Assembly (NCBI GenBank): GCA_034509925.1
Contig: CM067526.1
Location: forward strand, 12,106,010-12,170,009
Source: Hirudinaria manillensis
Lineage: Eukaryota > Annelida > Clitellata > Hirudinida > Hirudinidae
Length of the DNA stretch: 64,000 nt
Reading direction: 5' to 3'
Part shown: one piece after another, positions 1 through 18,318 of the stretch
Position numbering within the stretch: the stretch's first letter is position 1
How the letters are laid out: every line of letters starts with the position of its first letter
Notes under the pieces: model-generated
What the model was told of the DNA's origin: nothing
The model's input: only the letters and a program-made list of their open reading frames with translations
The model's database searches: none
Position numbers and translations under genes: made by a program

Positions 1-394
1 ATGGTTTTCTTCAAATAGAATGCTTCTGTTATCGTTTTCAATCCATGTCTTCTGTACACTTCATTCATTACGTGATTTTCACCTGTAGATGGTTATCGTG
101 GGAAATAATTAATAGTAGTATTTAAAAATGAGACAAATAAATATTAAAAAATAAGAAAATAAAAGAACTATGTGTTGTTAGCGATAGCTTTAGCAATTGT
201 TAATACATAAAAGGTGGGTCTATCTGTATCGCTGTTCATCCATTACACGAATTCATAATCAATTATAAGGCGCATTTTAAAATCGTTAAGTACTGGAGAT
301 TAAGTGCAAATATAGATAATGAGGATTTAGGTAAAAGTATTGAAATAATAATTTCCTAAAAGGTACAATATTATTTAACAGAACAATTATATGT

Positions 395-937
395 TCACCA
401 GATTTCTGCTTGAATTTTAACGGATACACCATGTTTAAATATGTATAATTTCATTAACCAAGAGTAATATTTAATTTCACCTTCTTTCACATCTTTCAAC
501 ATCATGACGTACAACCAACCACCTGGTTTCAACCACTCGTGCATGCATTTCCTGAGGACTTCCACCCTCTGTTTCTCATCGAAGTATAAGCAGTTAAACA
601 TCAGCACAATGTCCACTCTTTCTTTAGGCCCTTCCCAGTCTTGCACGGAAATGTGAACAACTTCTGCTTTGACAATTTTCGGAAGTTGTCTTTTTAAATT
701 TACTTTGAGAGCTACAACGCAACTCTCATCCTTTTCAACACAAATCAAATTTTGAAGTTGGGGAACAAACTTTCGCAAGAAACTCAATTCAGTTAATCCC
801 GGTCCCGGACCGACTGCGATGCAACTATCAGCTTCCTCGTGATGGCTGGGTTTGAACCTATCAAACAATTCCTCGTACATCTTTTCATCGTGTGCAATCT
901 TTCTGAAAGATTCGAGTAAACTTGGATAATTCGCCAT
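395..937 (-). CDS. HNMT-like class I SAM-dependent methyltransferase (short or 3'-incomplete)
   Basis: A 180-residue reading frame starts at an ATG just downstream of a TATA box. The N-terminus (NYPSLLESFRKIAHDEKMYE) resembles the start of histamine N-methyltransferase. It is followed by a SAM-binding motif I (IAVGPGPGLTELSFL, near residues 40-54), an acidic loop (CVEKDES) and a motif-IV-like stretch (VDIVLMFNCLYF, near residues 108-119), then LKPGGWLYVMML. These mark a Rossmann-fold small-molecule methyltransferase. HNMT proteins are about 290 residues, so the substrate-binding C-terminal part is missing. Either the protein is a short relative, or splicing at a GTGAAC near the stop (about position 393-400) leads to exons beyond the left edge of the window. 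I saw no convincing exon in 1-394. The fold is well supported; a histamine substrate is only inferred from the N-terminal resemblance. Confidence 0.75.
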   Translation of the reverse strand: MANYPSLLESFRKIAHDEKMYEELFDRFKPSHHEEADSCIAVGPGPGLTELSFLRKFVPQLQNLICVEKDESCVVALKVNLKRQLPKIVKAEVVHISVQDWEGPKERVDIVLMFNCLYFDEKQRVEVLRKCMHEWLKPGGWLYVMMLKDVKEGEIKYYSWLMKLYIFKHGVSVKIQAEIW

Positions 938-985
938 TTGCAGCCGTTAATTCAAAAGCTAATTCAATGTTCTCAGTTGGTCAAA

Positions 986-993
986 TTTTTATA
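986..993 (-). promoter_or_regulatory. TATA box of the methyltransferase gene
   Basis: TATAAAAA on the minus strand lies about 50 bases upstream of the ATG at 937. That spacing would give a very short 5' leader starting near 955-960. The call rests on motif and position only. Confidence 0.45.
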
Positions 994-1017
994 TTTCGCC
1001 CGGCTGTTGAGGAAGAG

Positions 1018-3115
1018 TGAAGCAGGTTGTGAGGGCAAAATTTATTTGTATTCAACTTTTTGCATATCAATTGTTGGACTGGCTATCGATTGATGAATCG
1101 AATAAAAATATTAATAATATAATATGCATCAATTTATTTGTACATTTGATATACCGTTGCCATTTGAACCCCCAACATCTTCAAATAAAGTGGATTGTTC
1201 ATTGTGTTTGTTAGTGCTCCATACTCCATTAAACCAATCATGTCTTAAATATTATTTTATCATTTCAACGTAATGCAACATGGATTTGGGCCTCAATATT
1301 TATTGGTTCAGAATCGCATTAATTGATTTATGATATAAATTATATCCACCTTTTTAATTTTCATTAAGTATTAAAATATTTCTGCGGTGGAATTTTTTTT
1401 CCTCAAAAGTGAACTTAAATATGACGAGGCTTAATTGAAAATTTCAGTCATCATTGACTGAGTGGCTTAAGTATCATCTGTTACAAATTTATTGATATTC
1501 ATCAATCACCTAATACAGCTGACAGCTTCTGGATAAAATTATTTTTAAAAAAATTATTGGCTCAAAGGGATCAAACAAAAATTTCATCGGTTGCACTCGA
1601 ATGACGCCAAAACAAAAATCAATATTTGCTATTTTTTTTAAATGGCTGCAAACCATTTATTTTCCCTGTCGCAGACCAAGCAGTGGATCAAAGAATCCTA
1701 ACCAACATATCTTAAAAAGTGCTTCCTCCGGATTTTTAAAGTCTCCCATCATGGCTCGGGACAATCACGGGACATAAAATGGCGTTTTATCCAAACAACA
1801 CAAACAGTATACGCACGACATTACACAAATATAAAACCAAAAATCAAAAAATGCCGGCAAAAACGAAACAAATGAATATGTTCATTTCATTCTCTTCTTC
1901 ACTTGTACATCACTATATGGAAGGCGACAGGTTTTACTCTTCTTCGGAGAAGATATAATTTATTTTTTTACATTATCCAGTATTATTATTATAAATTGCA
2001 AATATTTAATTTAACTTAAACATCAACTTCCCAAGAAAACAACGAGAAGGCTACACGAGCCACAAATAATGGTTTATGATTTGGCAGATTTTCCCAACCT
2101 TTAAGTTCCAAGATCAGAGTCTGATGTGACACAGGTTAGGCGAAATTCTAAAAACGTTTTCACGTCTTCGTTACTTCAGAAGATAAAATTACCTGATTAA
2201 ATTTTATTGTTGTTACAATTTTGTTAATTTAAACTTAATACGCGCACTTATTGCTCATAAAAAAAAAAACTTTACTTTCTGACAACGAAGGAACGAATAA
2301 ATAAATAATTAAATGATAATGTAGCCATGCAAAACGAGCCGTGCAGCCTCTGAAGTCCATTTACAACTTGCTCCAACCCCGATTTTGGGGAAAGTACAAT
2401 AGTACGGTTCCGGACTTTCTTGAGCTCAGATAAACGACATCCATATGCACAATAATCGTGATAATTCACTTGAAATAATTACTATTACAACACCAACGAT
2501 CACAGAATCAGTCACTATTTCAAATAGTGCTCGTGGCACCTGAAAGAGAAATTTGAAACACGACATTTTTGAAATTTAATAAACTCCTCGAAAATGGTCG
2601 CCGTGCAAAATTTCTATACACATCGGATCAAACAAAATGACAAATCCTTTAAATCGAAGTCAACGAAGCTACAAATTGATTGATTTAACTTAAATACTTT
2701 TTACACGACATTTCATCTCCAGTTTTAAATCACAAAATTTCCAAAAAGAGGTAACTGCGAAGTCCGTTTCGGAAAGATAATAATAACGAAAAATAATAAT
2801 TATCAATTAATTCCTGATCGAACAGATCACAACTTGAAGATGATCGATAAGCACCAAATATTCATAGTGATTTAAATAAATCGAAACGTAATTATGCCCG
2901 GTCAAGTCCAATTTATCACAGATATCAAAACAAAAAGAGATGTACAGATTGCAGCTGCTCTAAACTTAACAATCCGGCGAAGTATAGAGATGTTCTCGCA
3001 TGCAATTCCTTGCTTAGTCTTCACGAAATTGATGTGCACCAGGAGTTTCGGTATTTCTCACTCCATTCTCAGACATCTTTCCAGCAGAGAACAACTCAAA
3101 ACAAACGATAAAGCT
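1018..3115. other. Intergenic stretch without recognised genes
   Basis: The sequence is AT-rich with only short chance frames on both strands. The right end should hold the 3' UTR of the PPP1R3-like gene. I saw no RNA gene, repeat array or conserved protein fragment. Confidence 0.5.
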
Positions 3116-5935
3116 TCAGCACTTCTGACAGGTCATGCGATAGTTACATCCGCCGTTGCTGTCCCAATACTCCGTCCCGTCTCGCGTTCTGTACATGAGG
3201 GCAAACTCGATGGAAGAGCCAATGTCGAAGAATGAGGGTAGCTTGATGGAGAAGGAAAACCTATCCGTGTTACCGTCGTTGGAACCGTAAACGTAGGACG
3301 CGTACACCTCGTTGTGACTGAGCCAATCATTGAGAGTATATCTCACCACGATGGTTTTTTCGTAGGACAAATTCTTGACTCTAATGCAGCCGGATACCGA
3401 CCTTGACTTTTCTTCGGGAAGACAGCTTTCGAGTATCACCTTCTGCGCCTTTAAATTGAAAAAAAAAAGAATTTTATCATAAAATCAGTTTTACGGGAAT
3501 AACAACGCAATAACCTCCACTCTTTGCATGAAGTCATCAGACGTTTCAGGCTGGACGAACGTGGCCACTATCTTTCTGGTTTCAGCGGGTTTCGAAGCCG
3601 TCGAGCGACGGAAAGAGTCGCTGGGGTCGACTCCGCTGCAATTGCCTTTGTTGTTTTCAGTGCTGCCTTGCGACGACTGTAATCTCTGCTGAAAGTCTTG
3701 GTCGGAAAGATTCTCACCGCTGAGAATCAATCTCACAATGGCGAGTTCCAAACCGAACGAATCGGCAAATTTCACTGCTTTTTTCTTCTTTGGCACCTTC
3801 TTGACTCCTGGTAGAGAAGAATCTCTAAGGGAGACACTTCTTCCAACTAAAGAGGGTTTCACGGAAGAAACGGTCTCCTCTTTATCGTTGACCTTGGGAG
3901 TGGTTTTTGCGTGCGAAAATTCTTTGGAATCGGGGTGTGGAAACATAGCGGCGTAAAAAGCCAAGGCGCCCTGCGTCAAGACAGCAGCCGAGCTATCGTT
4001 TTCCTGTCCCTTTGCACCACTTGCATCTAGCAACTCCGACGGGTTCTCTGGAGATTGGTCCAGGGTGCTATCGACTTCTAGCTGATTTGAATGCCAGAAA
4101 TTCAGATAAGTAGACGAGAATTTCTTGCAGATTTCTGTCAATTTCTCGAAAGAATGATGTCGATTCTGATCTTCCAGAGAGGCTTTGGAATTGTCCGATC
4201 CAGCAGAGGAGTCGTCGGATTTCGGATCCACTTGAGATCCTTGAAGATTGTCTTTGTCACTCTCAGTGGATCCGCATTCGATAATGTACCTATTGAAATA
4301 TTCTTCTATGATACTCAGGGAAGACATGCTGTCGTAAGGCTGTTTGTCAAGATTTGGCAAGCTCTTCGAGTAAAAATGTCGAAAGTCTAATCCACTCCCT
4401 GGAGACTCCGGGCTTTCCAGAAGCGAATCCGTGACGGAATTATTTCCGGAGTTGTTTTGAACCGATTCGTCAGACGTGTCAGTCTCCGGACTGTTGGAAA
4501 ATATCACTTGAGATTCTTCAAAGTTGCACGGTCTCAAAGCTGCTGGAGCAAAAGTTTTATCTGATAAAAGACTGTCGTTAGATGTGGTCAGCTCATCGGC
4601 ATTCTTCGTCGATTCTTCACTCGTAGTTGGGCTCAGCAGGTCGCCAATGAGTGAGAATTCGATTGGTTTCGTGTACCCTTCTCTGGGCAAGAACTCTTCC
4701 AGAAATGAGGCAGTTTCTCCGGCAAAGATTACATCGACTGATGAATTGCTACAGAGGTGCGAACCTTCGTGATCTCTCGGGTAATTTGATCCTGACACCG
4801 GTTGGACATCAACGTTGCCTTCTTTCGTCGATATTCCAACCACATCAGTTTCAGTTTGTTCTGAGGCTTCTGGATCCTTTTCTTTGCTAATCTCTGACTT
4901 GGCCTGTGCGGGCAAACATTTGTGACTAAACTCTTCTTTATGTTCTGTTTGATACGACGAAGTCTCGTGGTCATTTCTGCTTAGAGATTCAATGTTGTTT
5001 TCGACAAGTTGTTTTGGACCATTCCTACTTTGAGGTACTGAATGGTCGTCTACTTCGTCCGACGCCGTAGGATTTAAAATAGCTGTTGATTGCCCGCATG
5101 CCCTTTCACAGTCACTTTGGTATTCTGGATTTTCTCGAGAAACATCGTTGTTTCCTCTAAGATCAGAAGCAATTCGAAGATTCAAGTGGTCTGCGAGATC
5201 GCATGAAATTGTTTTTCTATCACCAATAGCAATAGCGCCTGATAACTCGTTCGGCTCTTGTTCTGAAATTAATGCCCGTATTTGAAGCTCATCAACTTTG
5301 ATCCTTTCTCTTACCGGTGACCCTTGGAGAATAAGTTCAGCATGGTCGATACAAACAGCCTCACAACTTTTAAACATAAACGAATCGTTTGATTCGTCAG
5401 TAAAACATGACACAGAAGTAGCAAATTTGCTCGAACCCGTTCTGTCCGGCAATATATTTCCGTCCCTCTGCTTAAAAGACTTCCTCTCGATATTTTTGGT
5501 TTCAGAATGATTCTGGGAATCGCACGGTAAAGACTGGATGTGCTTCAATAACTTGGTTTTTACCCTATTGTCACCGACCAAGAGGACAATACTATTGCTG
5601 GAAGATGAGCGAATCTCAACGGGACTCTTCCTCAGCGATTTAATCACGATTTTACGGCCGCATCCATCTGACGATTTCCTCTGTCCAAAGCGCAAGTCTT
5701 CAGCAGATGCAGTTTCTTTCTTGACTCCGACGTTCCCAAAATCAACACCGTTCACAGTACCGTCCAAAACTTCGGCAGACTGTACGCTAAAATCGTTCAC
5801 CACCTCATCGGAACATCGGCCCTGGAAGTTGGAAGTCGAAACGCTGGTCTGATTTGCTATTGGCACCTGTTGACCCTTAGACGATTTCAAAAAGTTCGGA
5901 AGAGAATGATTTGAGCAACACTTAAACAGAAACAT
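3116..5935 (-). CDS. Protein phosphatase 1 glycogen-targeting regulatory subunit (PPP1R3 family)
   Basis: Two exons (5935-3515 and 3448-3116) join in phase 0 at GAG/GCG to encode about 917 residues. The family tethers PP1 to glycogen so that glycogen synthase and phosphorylase are dephosphorylated. The first exon is mostly Ser/Asp/Glu-rich and low in order. Near residue 721 it carries KKKKAVKFADSFGLEL, the RVxF-type PP1 docking motif with the family's typical FAD..G..L extension. The second exon is a CBM21 carbohydrate-binding module: RVKNLSYEKTIVVRYTLNDW, then YVYGSN, FSFSIKLPSFF and YWDSNGGCNYRM. The order RVxF then CBM21 matches the family. The length is nearer the large muscle form PPP1R3A than the roughly 300-residue liver forms. 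The start ATG opens MFLFKCCSNHSL, and no upstream coding exon was found. The family call is very firm; the paralogue is not decided. Confidence 0.93.
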
Positions 5936-5989
5936 GGATTGACGGGTTGTGAGGTTTTCAATCTCTCAGTATTTCACTTAATTCTTCAG

Positions 5990-7351
5990 TCGTTAGAAAT
6001 TCTGCAAATGAAAACAAGAAATCAACAGTAGTTTTCAAATAACCTGTTGCTTCCAGCAATCTTCTGGGACCATCTTTGAAACACCAAAATCATTCATCTA
6101 CAGCAAAGTCATTGTCCATTTTGTTATTCCAAAGAAATTGAAAACGGTTCAAATCAACCGGAGAAGGGCTCTAAAATCGACGATCATCGAACAGAAATTT
6201 TTGTGCAAACAGCGAACCTCAAACTTATACGAGGAGTGGCTGTTTGCAGCTAACTTGACAGGCTCTTTATAAGCTGAAACACGTGCGAATCACTCGAGTG
6301 AGTTATTGCAAATGTCGGTGAGATTCCTTAATACGCATGAAGTTTAAGTACTTATAATAGCTATGATCACGCTTATTGACAATATCTTTAATCTTGGATC
6401 AGTAATTCTTCGGTTTTAAGTATAAATAATTTAATCATGCCAGCCAATAATCATAATCATAATAACAGCAAAATGGCGTCATTATATTTGCTTAACAGAG
6501 CCGTTCGGTGTATGAATAGTGATGTTATTTAACCAAACTAATGTTTGTTTGACTGTATCAATTTTTCTGTAATGTAAGTTAATTAGATGCAGCAGACGAC
6601 TCAAAAACAAATCGCTCTCATGATAAGAATAAAAACAAAAATAAATGCATAACTGCCTATAACCACGAATAAAACACACAAATTCCAAAGATTCGTCTGC
6701 TCTAATGTCAGCCAGAGGTCAGAGGCTATCTGGGTCAGTTGAAAAGTACATGTATGTGAATGTTTATGTTGTAGGCACGTTATTGCACAGCATAGTTTTA
6801 AAACAACTGGCAAAGCACATGCATTTAAAAAAATACTTTTTGAATTATAATTATTAAAATTAATGTGTTTTCCTGGTTGCTATTCCATGATAATATATTT
6901 GAATAATTGTTAGAATCATAATTCTAATTTAATGTCACATCACCAATATTAAAGTATCAATGATACACGAGCCTTAGATCAAAGAGCAGTGAGTAATCTG
7001 CTTTTTGTTAAGAAATTTAAAAATAAATATCTTGTCCAAAGGATACAGAACTCCAATGTCGCAAGTTCTTGAATTTCAAAGGCCCTCGATTATTTTAAAA
7101 ATTCAATATCAAATGACAAGTGTTGAGAGATCATTGTAATAATAATAATAATTATAATAATATCGCTGAGATAATAATAATAATTATTATTATTATTATA
7201 AAATGCAGAAGCAATTATTATTATTATTATTATTATTCTGTGAAAGTCGTCATCAGTAAAACTCAGAGAGCAATTAGAGGAGTGATTCGTCCTGACGAAT
7301 TAATGAAAACGACACCGGGGTAAAAGGGTGAAAGAAAGAAGGAGGAACAAT

Positions 7352-7383
<32 letters not shown>

Positions 7384-10202
7384 AGTCTGACTTCTTGTAA
7401 ATAATCAGAAGCTTTTACAGCACTTTAGCGTTACTTTTTTAGTTATTTGTTTGTCTGCTTGTTGTTTTTTTTTTTTTTTCAAAAAGGCAACAAAAAGTTG
7501 AAAGAAATTTTTTTTCAAGGGGACCTTTGTTAAGCGGTCTGTCCGACATAGAGATCGAATGTTGTGCCATTTTGAAATATTTAAACCAATTTGAGTGGAT
7601 TTTGGACGACACGATTTACAAGATTTCAGCAATTTTAGACGATTACATCACATATATACAGAAGTTGGACCCGACCTCCTAGTCCCAGATTTGACTTTTT
7701 TCTTAATACTTAAAGAAGTCTAGAATTACATAATCACTGAGAGGGCAAAGATTCGTCCAAGGACATGAGGACATCCAGTCGTAGTGTGAAAGTGTGATAC
7801 TCATCAAGTAAGAAAACAAGACAAAAACCGTAATAATACATCGTAAGAGCGTGCCTCCAACGCGGGATGCAATGCAAATCAATCATCTTTGTTTCCATAA
7901 ATTCCAGTCCTGGAAATGGATGGAAATATTCGGCATTCGTGGTTTTGAAAATCCTCTATCTCCAACGTAGCGTGGTTCTTTTTATGAAGCCCAGATTGCT
8001 CCATTTATCCCTTTCATAAGTATTTTTTAAACCTTTTAAATGGCCAGATCCAAGAATGGTTTTTATATTTTTCCGTCTGCCTCCAAAAGCGTTCCCATAA
8101 ATAATGTCGTTTCAGACAGTTTTTGGATTTTTTTTGTGGTGATGAAATTCTCCGCACTGGTAATCCACGTATCTTCGCAGAACGAGTCAAGACATGCGGA
8201 CGCAAAGGTTTTACATAAAAAAGCGTGATTTGATTATCGCAAAATCATTTTTTTTTAATGTTAAAACTCGTCCGAACTTTAAACCCTTGTACAGCCCTTC
8301 ACAAAATCGAAGATGTAAATATCGCCGAATGCAGTGACTGCAATGACATCTAGAAAGAACTTGAATCTAGAATGATTATCAAATCCTAAGTTAAACAGAT
8401 GTCATCAGACTTTCACCTATTCTGCGATCTGGAACGCTATTCCTGTACTTAGGCAATGCTTTTTCTTTTTTACGATCGTTTCTATTTGGAAATCCACGCT
8501 GCGCAGTTTTTCAACCTTGATCACATCCAGGCTCAACTGCTGCTCGAAACCACGGAAGGTGTTTATAAACTTATCACCAATAAGGACATGTTTACGATCC
8601 AAAAAATGATTGCGGTTACAGTTTTGTTTGCTTACTCAAGTCATCGACTTTGGCGGATTAAAAAACCGACTGACGTTAACAATTTCCCATGTTTTCTGTC
8701 TAGAAAGGCCTCCTAAAAAATAATTTTAAATATTCTTTATGTAGCGCCAAGATTGATCGTCCTAAACCCTTACGATTGCTGCTATCATAGGTGCTGCTAC
8801 AAGCAGAGGGTAGCTTGGAGCCGTTTAATTTTGCCGAGAAAATATGGAAAATGATAGCTTAAGAAACTGATCTAGACGATATCACTAAAAAACTGACATA
8901 ACGTTATTTTTTGCTCGTATAAACATTTGCATAAATATTCATTTTTCCTTGTTTTACATCATTCTGTGATTTTTACTTAACGTAATCGGTTTCAATAAAT
9001 AATTTATTTATACAAACATTACAACAAATAAATTGGTATTATATAAATTAATCTTGTCATTTAACTTTACTTCATGAAGCTAACAAGTTTGCTCTTCACA
9101 AACCAAAAGTGAAGATCATTTTAATCACAATACCTATTCATATTCACACCATTCAGAAAATTTTCAAATTCTTCAGGCAGCAAACAAATTTGATATTTGA
9201 AAACATCAATAACTAGGGACTTGTTATGGACTTGTCAGGAATGTCTTTTATTTTCATTGTTTAAATTTACAAGTTCCAAGTCATGCTTTCAATAAAATCT
9301 CAGACCAAACATTGACTAAGACTGAATATTTGTTTTCAATGAACTTTAAAGAGCTGGCAGTGTTGCTTCATGAAGTTTTAAAGAAATTAGAAACAAACTT
9401 AACCACTTTTGAGGTCCACAACAGTTCAATTCTTTCCTCAAACGAAGAACAACTGTTTGTTTTTCTCGATACTGACTAATTCGAAGAAGGTACGAAACTT
9501 TTTAAACAGTTTCCAAAAACGTGAAATTTTTTTTCCATTAACATCAAAACCGATCCTTCTCGTTGTTCCACTCCATACTGTCGACTTTATATGCTTCTGG
9601 ATTTGTAAATTTGCAACCAAAACAAGACTAATGATATGCACGGTCGAGGCTCCTCCCCCTTGCATTGCTACTGGATGAGCAGGCGCAAGGACATTTGGAG
9701 GTCACATGTGCTCTATAAATAATTTCCAGATGTAAATGAAAAAGAATGCAAAATACTTTTGAAATTCGTTCTTTACAGCTTAAGTAGGAATTAAATTTTA
9801 ATAATTAACCTTTTTTTCATGTCGAATTTATAAGCAGTCGTCGAAAAACTCTGCCGAACGAATTAAAAACTCGAAGTTGTTGCGCCATAAAAGTTCAGTT
9901 TATGTAAATAGTGGGTGATGCAAACTTTCTTCAGTCAAATGATAGAATGTTTTTATTAGAAAAAGAATAATTTCAGAAGAAAAAAGTTACTTTAACAATA
10001 TTCTTGTCAAGCGCTGTTAGGAAAGTTACAAATAAGTTCGGCATAACTTTTGCTAATTCCTGATAATTTCTGGCTCACAATAGGCATTATTCAAAGCATT
10101 GGATTGTCCAAAAACTATTACTAGTAATAGTACTAGCTTCGATTGTACTAAATCATTATTATTATTATTATATTTATTTTTATTTTTGTATTATTATTAT
10201 TA

Positions 10203-10237
<35 letters not shown>

Positions 10238-12690
10238 TTTATCGACAGCCTTAACTACACGTGTGGCCTTCTTTTAAACTTCATCGGTTCGTCCATGAAA
10301 CCTTGCAATGTCTGTAATTCCACGATTCTTGATGTGTACGTTTTATCGAATCGCGAGACGTTTGTGAGTGAAATTGGATGCTCCCACAGGTTGATTGCAA
10401 ACCCTAATTATAGAAATGACTAAGATAATATTCTCTGGTTTCTGGTCCATCAGACATTATGTTTTCAGAACTCGAATTACTCTAGAATTTATCTTAAAAT
10501 ACAATTTTGTTTTTATAAAAAATAAACTTCAAAAAAAAAAACTGCGGCAAAAAATGTTTCGATTATAAAATGTAAATGATTTCATTTTTTTAAAATTGTT
10601 TTGTCGATTGTCGGCGTAGCCTGTGACCTAATTTCAAAGTTTAATAGGACCGTCTAAATGCCTTCTTAACCATAACTATTTTTAGCCAACTTCATCAAAA
10701 ATTCAGACGTCCTTATTGATAGTCAAGCAAAGGCCTAGAGGATGTTGTCAAGTCAGAAAAGATTAAAAATTGTCAGAACCGGTTCTTTGCAACCTATGCT
10801 GAAAAATTCTGGAAAAGATTTATTCTTGTTCATTTATCCTTTTCCTCAGGCATCTATACCCTGACAATAAGTCAACTCACAGGCACGAATCTCTAGTATT
10901 TAACTCATTCAAACCCAAACCCTACCTTACCCAAATTTTAGACTAACCCTGCAATTCTCCATGATTCTTGAAATCTATGGGAAACCGATAAAACTTGCTG
11001 CCCTGAGTTGTCTTTGGTCTAGATACCGAGCAGAAAAAGACGTTCAAAACTAATATTTCAATTTCCATGCGGTTGTGGAAAAGCTCGAGGATATTTGAAA
11101 CAACGAAACTCTTTAGATTCGATTCTTCCTGAAGAATCGAGGTTGAGCGGCGGCTTTTGAGGTCAAAAGGTCACCCAGGTGACGACCTCATTAAGTCTGG
11201 CTTCTCTTCAGCACGTTTTCCTAACTCAGGTAAAAACGACTGGATGGTTGAATCTAGCTGCAAAGGCAATTTATGTTTATGTTATGTTTTGAGGTGTGAA
11301 GATAGCTTTGTGAGTCTGATGTGATATAATAGTTTGGCAATGAATTGATATATTAACATTATTAAGAGGCAATTTAAAGGCATAATACTTTCAATTATAT
11401 TTCTTGTCGTTTTCTTGAAAACATCATTGTTTACAAGCGCATGATTATTTGCTTCAAAAGAATTTAAAATATTAAGTAAAAAAAATCTTTTCAGTAATTT
11501 TAAATTTTAAATTTTAGAAATTGTAAATACAATCATTTAAAATATGTACTCTTCGAACAAGAAAAATTTCTTTTCGCTTCGAAAGATGTCGCGGCGAATA
11601 TAAAATTAAAATTAAAAATGTATGAAATGAAGGGATGTTAAGTGGCTTAACTTTTCAGTAATTATTATCAATTATTATTATTATTATTTAAATATAAAAT
11701 TAATTTTAAATATAAATTTTAATGCGCTTATAAACCAAAATATTGGTTTAACCTTTAAATTCTTTAATTTTTAAATTCTTTAAATTCTGAATTATTTTAT
11801 TTCGAAGTTGTAATAGTTCAGCCGATCAAATGAAATCATAACAATGAATAATAATATCATAATAACCACAAATTATTCTTAATGGCAATTCTTTACAAGT
11901 TTACTGAGATCAGTAAAGAGTCCTGTTTCAACAGAAGCTTGCCATTTATAATCCTGTCAAAAGAGGATTTTTCAAAAATAAAAACAAAGTAAATGACATT
12001 TAAGATTTTAAAACTATTTTATTGTTTATTGTTTATTTGTTATTATTAATTTTTTAAAATTAACCAATCGATACTTTGTCATTAAACTGCATTGCACAAC
12101 ATTGTACAAGTCCTAAGTCACACTAAACACATTATAGGGAGCCACAGTTTCCCAGGCACCCAAATGAGGGTGGCGGTGACAGATGGAGTTGATATCATGA
12201 AAAGAAGCCGATGATGATCCGAAGGGTAAGGGAAGAAATGAAGAATGGATAAAGGGTCACGCGACCAATGTGGACGTAAACAAACGGATTGAAGTATGAA
12301 TCATCAGAACTAATTTTAATTCAACTTAATTCCAGTAAAACTTGCCAACGTCTGAAATCATCGGAAGCATCCAAGCGGAGCCAACGAAGCAGTGATGCAT
12401 GGCTTGAATGCTGATGGCAGTACTCCAACGCCCAGTTTAAAGGAGGACTATCATCATAATCTTAGTGAAAGACGACTGAGATTGTTTTGTTTGGAAATTT
12501 TTTTTTTTTAAATACGTTTTTTGAAGAAAGAGTCAAGTTAAATAGCTTTGAAAAAGAAATAAACATTTAAATAGAAATATACAATGACTAAAACATGGCT
12601 CTTGCATGTTCATTCAATCCTTTTCTTATCCCAACCAGATCTTTTCACCCTTTTGGACTTCTCCCCTTCTCTAGATCCGTCACTCTTTTA
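5990..12690. other. Gene-poor AT-rich spacer, probably 3' of tbx20
   Basis: No convincing exon was found on either strand. The stretch contains (ATT/AAT)n patches at about 7130-7240 and 10160-10240 and a (CAA)n run at about 7347-7383. A few minus-strand frames at 7.9-8.6 kb and 9.4-9.7 kb read like protein for 40-75 residues but match no family I know and shift frame. Two AATAAA signals on the minus strand at 12025-12037 could end the tbx20 transcript, which would make its 3' UTR about 760 bases. Confidence 0.45.
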
Positions 12691-12791
12691 GGGGTTCGGT
12701 GAACTGTGAATAAAATTCCGACTCTTCACTTTCATGTCTTCACGGGTCACTGACGCTCCGCCATGGAAACCGTCACGGAGCAGGTGGATTT

Positions 12792-17853
<5,062 letters not shown>

Positions 17854-18270
17854 TTGCGTAGAAGCGAAGGGTGGCAATTAATGTTATTTAATCCACAGAT
17901 TGAAATCACAGAAATGATTCCTCAACTTCTTCAGTCGAATTAACGATTGTCGAAAAGCGAAGTTCTTTCTAGAGTAGCGAACGAGTTTTATTTGATTGAT
18001 GAAGAGATAATTGCTCGTCATTGTCTCGACTCTGTCGACAAATTTAACACGATGTTTCTCTCTTCTCGACCAATCCTCATTTGTCGTCACCACCGGCCGA
18101 CCAATCAATTCCAGCGCCCGGCGCCGGACAACTCCGCCCACGGCATCGACAGTCGATGGAGGCTCCTCCCAACGTGGAGATAGATCCGATGTTCTTGAGG
18201 GTTATTTTTTGTCAGGAAATTAAGTGATCACCTCGAAGTAGCACTCAACAACCGAGGAAGCCGAGTGCGA

Positions 18271-18318
18271 TTTTATAATAACATTTGTTTTCGTGACCTT
18301 TGGATCGGTCTGACGTCA
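18271..18318 (-). promoter_or_regulatory. Candidate tbx20 core promoter: TATA box plus CRE
   Basis: On the minus strand TATAAAA occupies 18277-18271. A full palindromic CRE (TGACGTCA) sits at 18311-18318, about 34 bases further upstream. Initiation near 18245 would give a 5' UTR of roughly 390 bases before the ATG at 17853. The leader region is visibly richer in G+C than its surroundings. This is motif-based inference without transcript evidence. Confidence 0.45.

Noticed and set aside
7900-8720. Minus-strand frames that read like a decayed protein
   Set aside because: Pieces of 40-60 residues in different frames with no match to a family I know and no splice logic.
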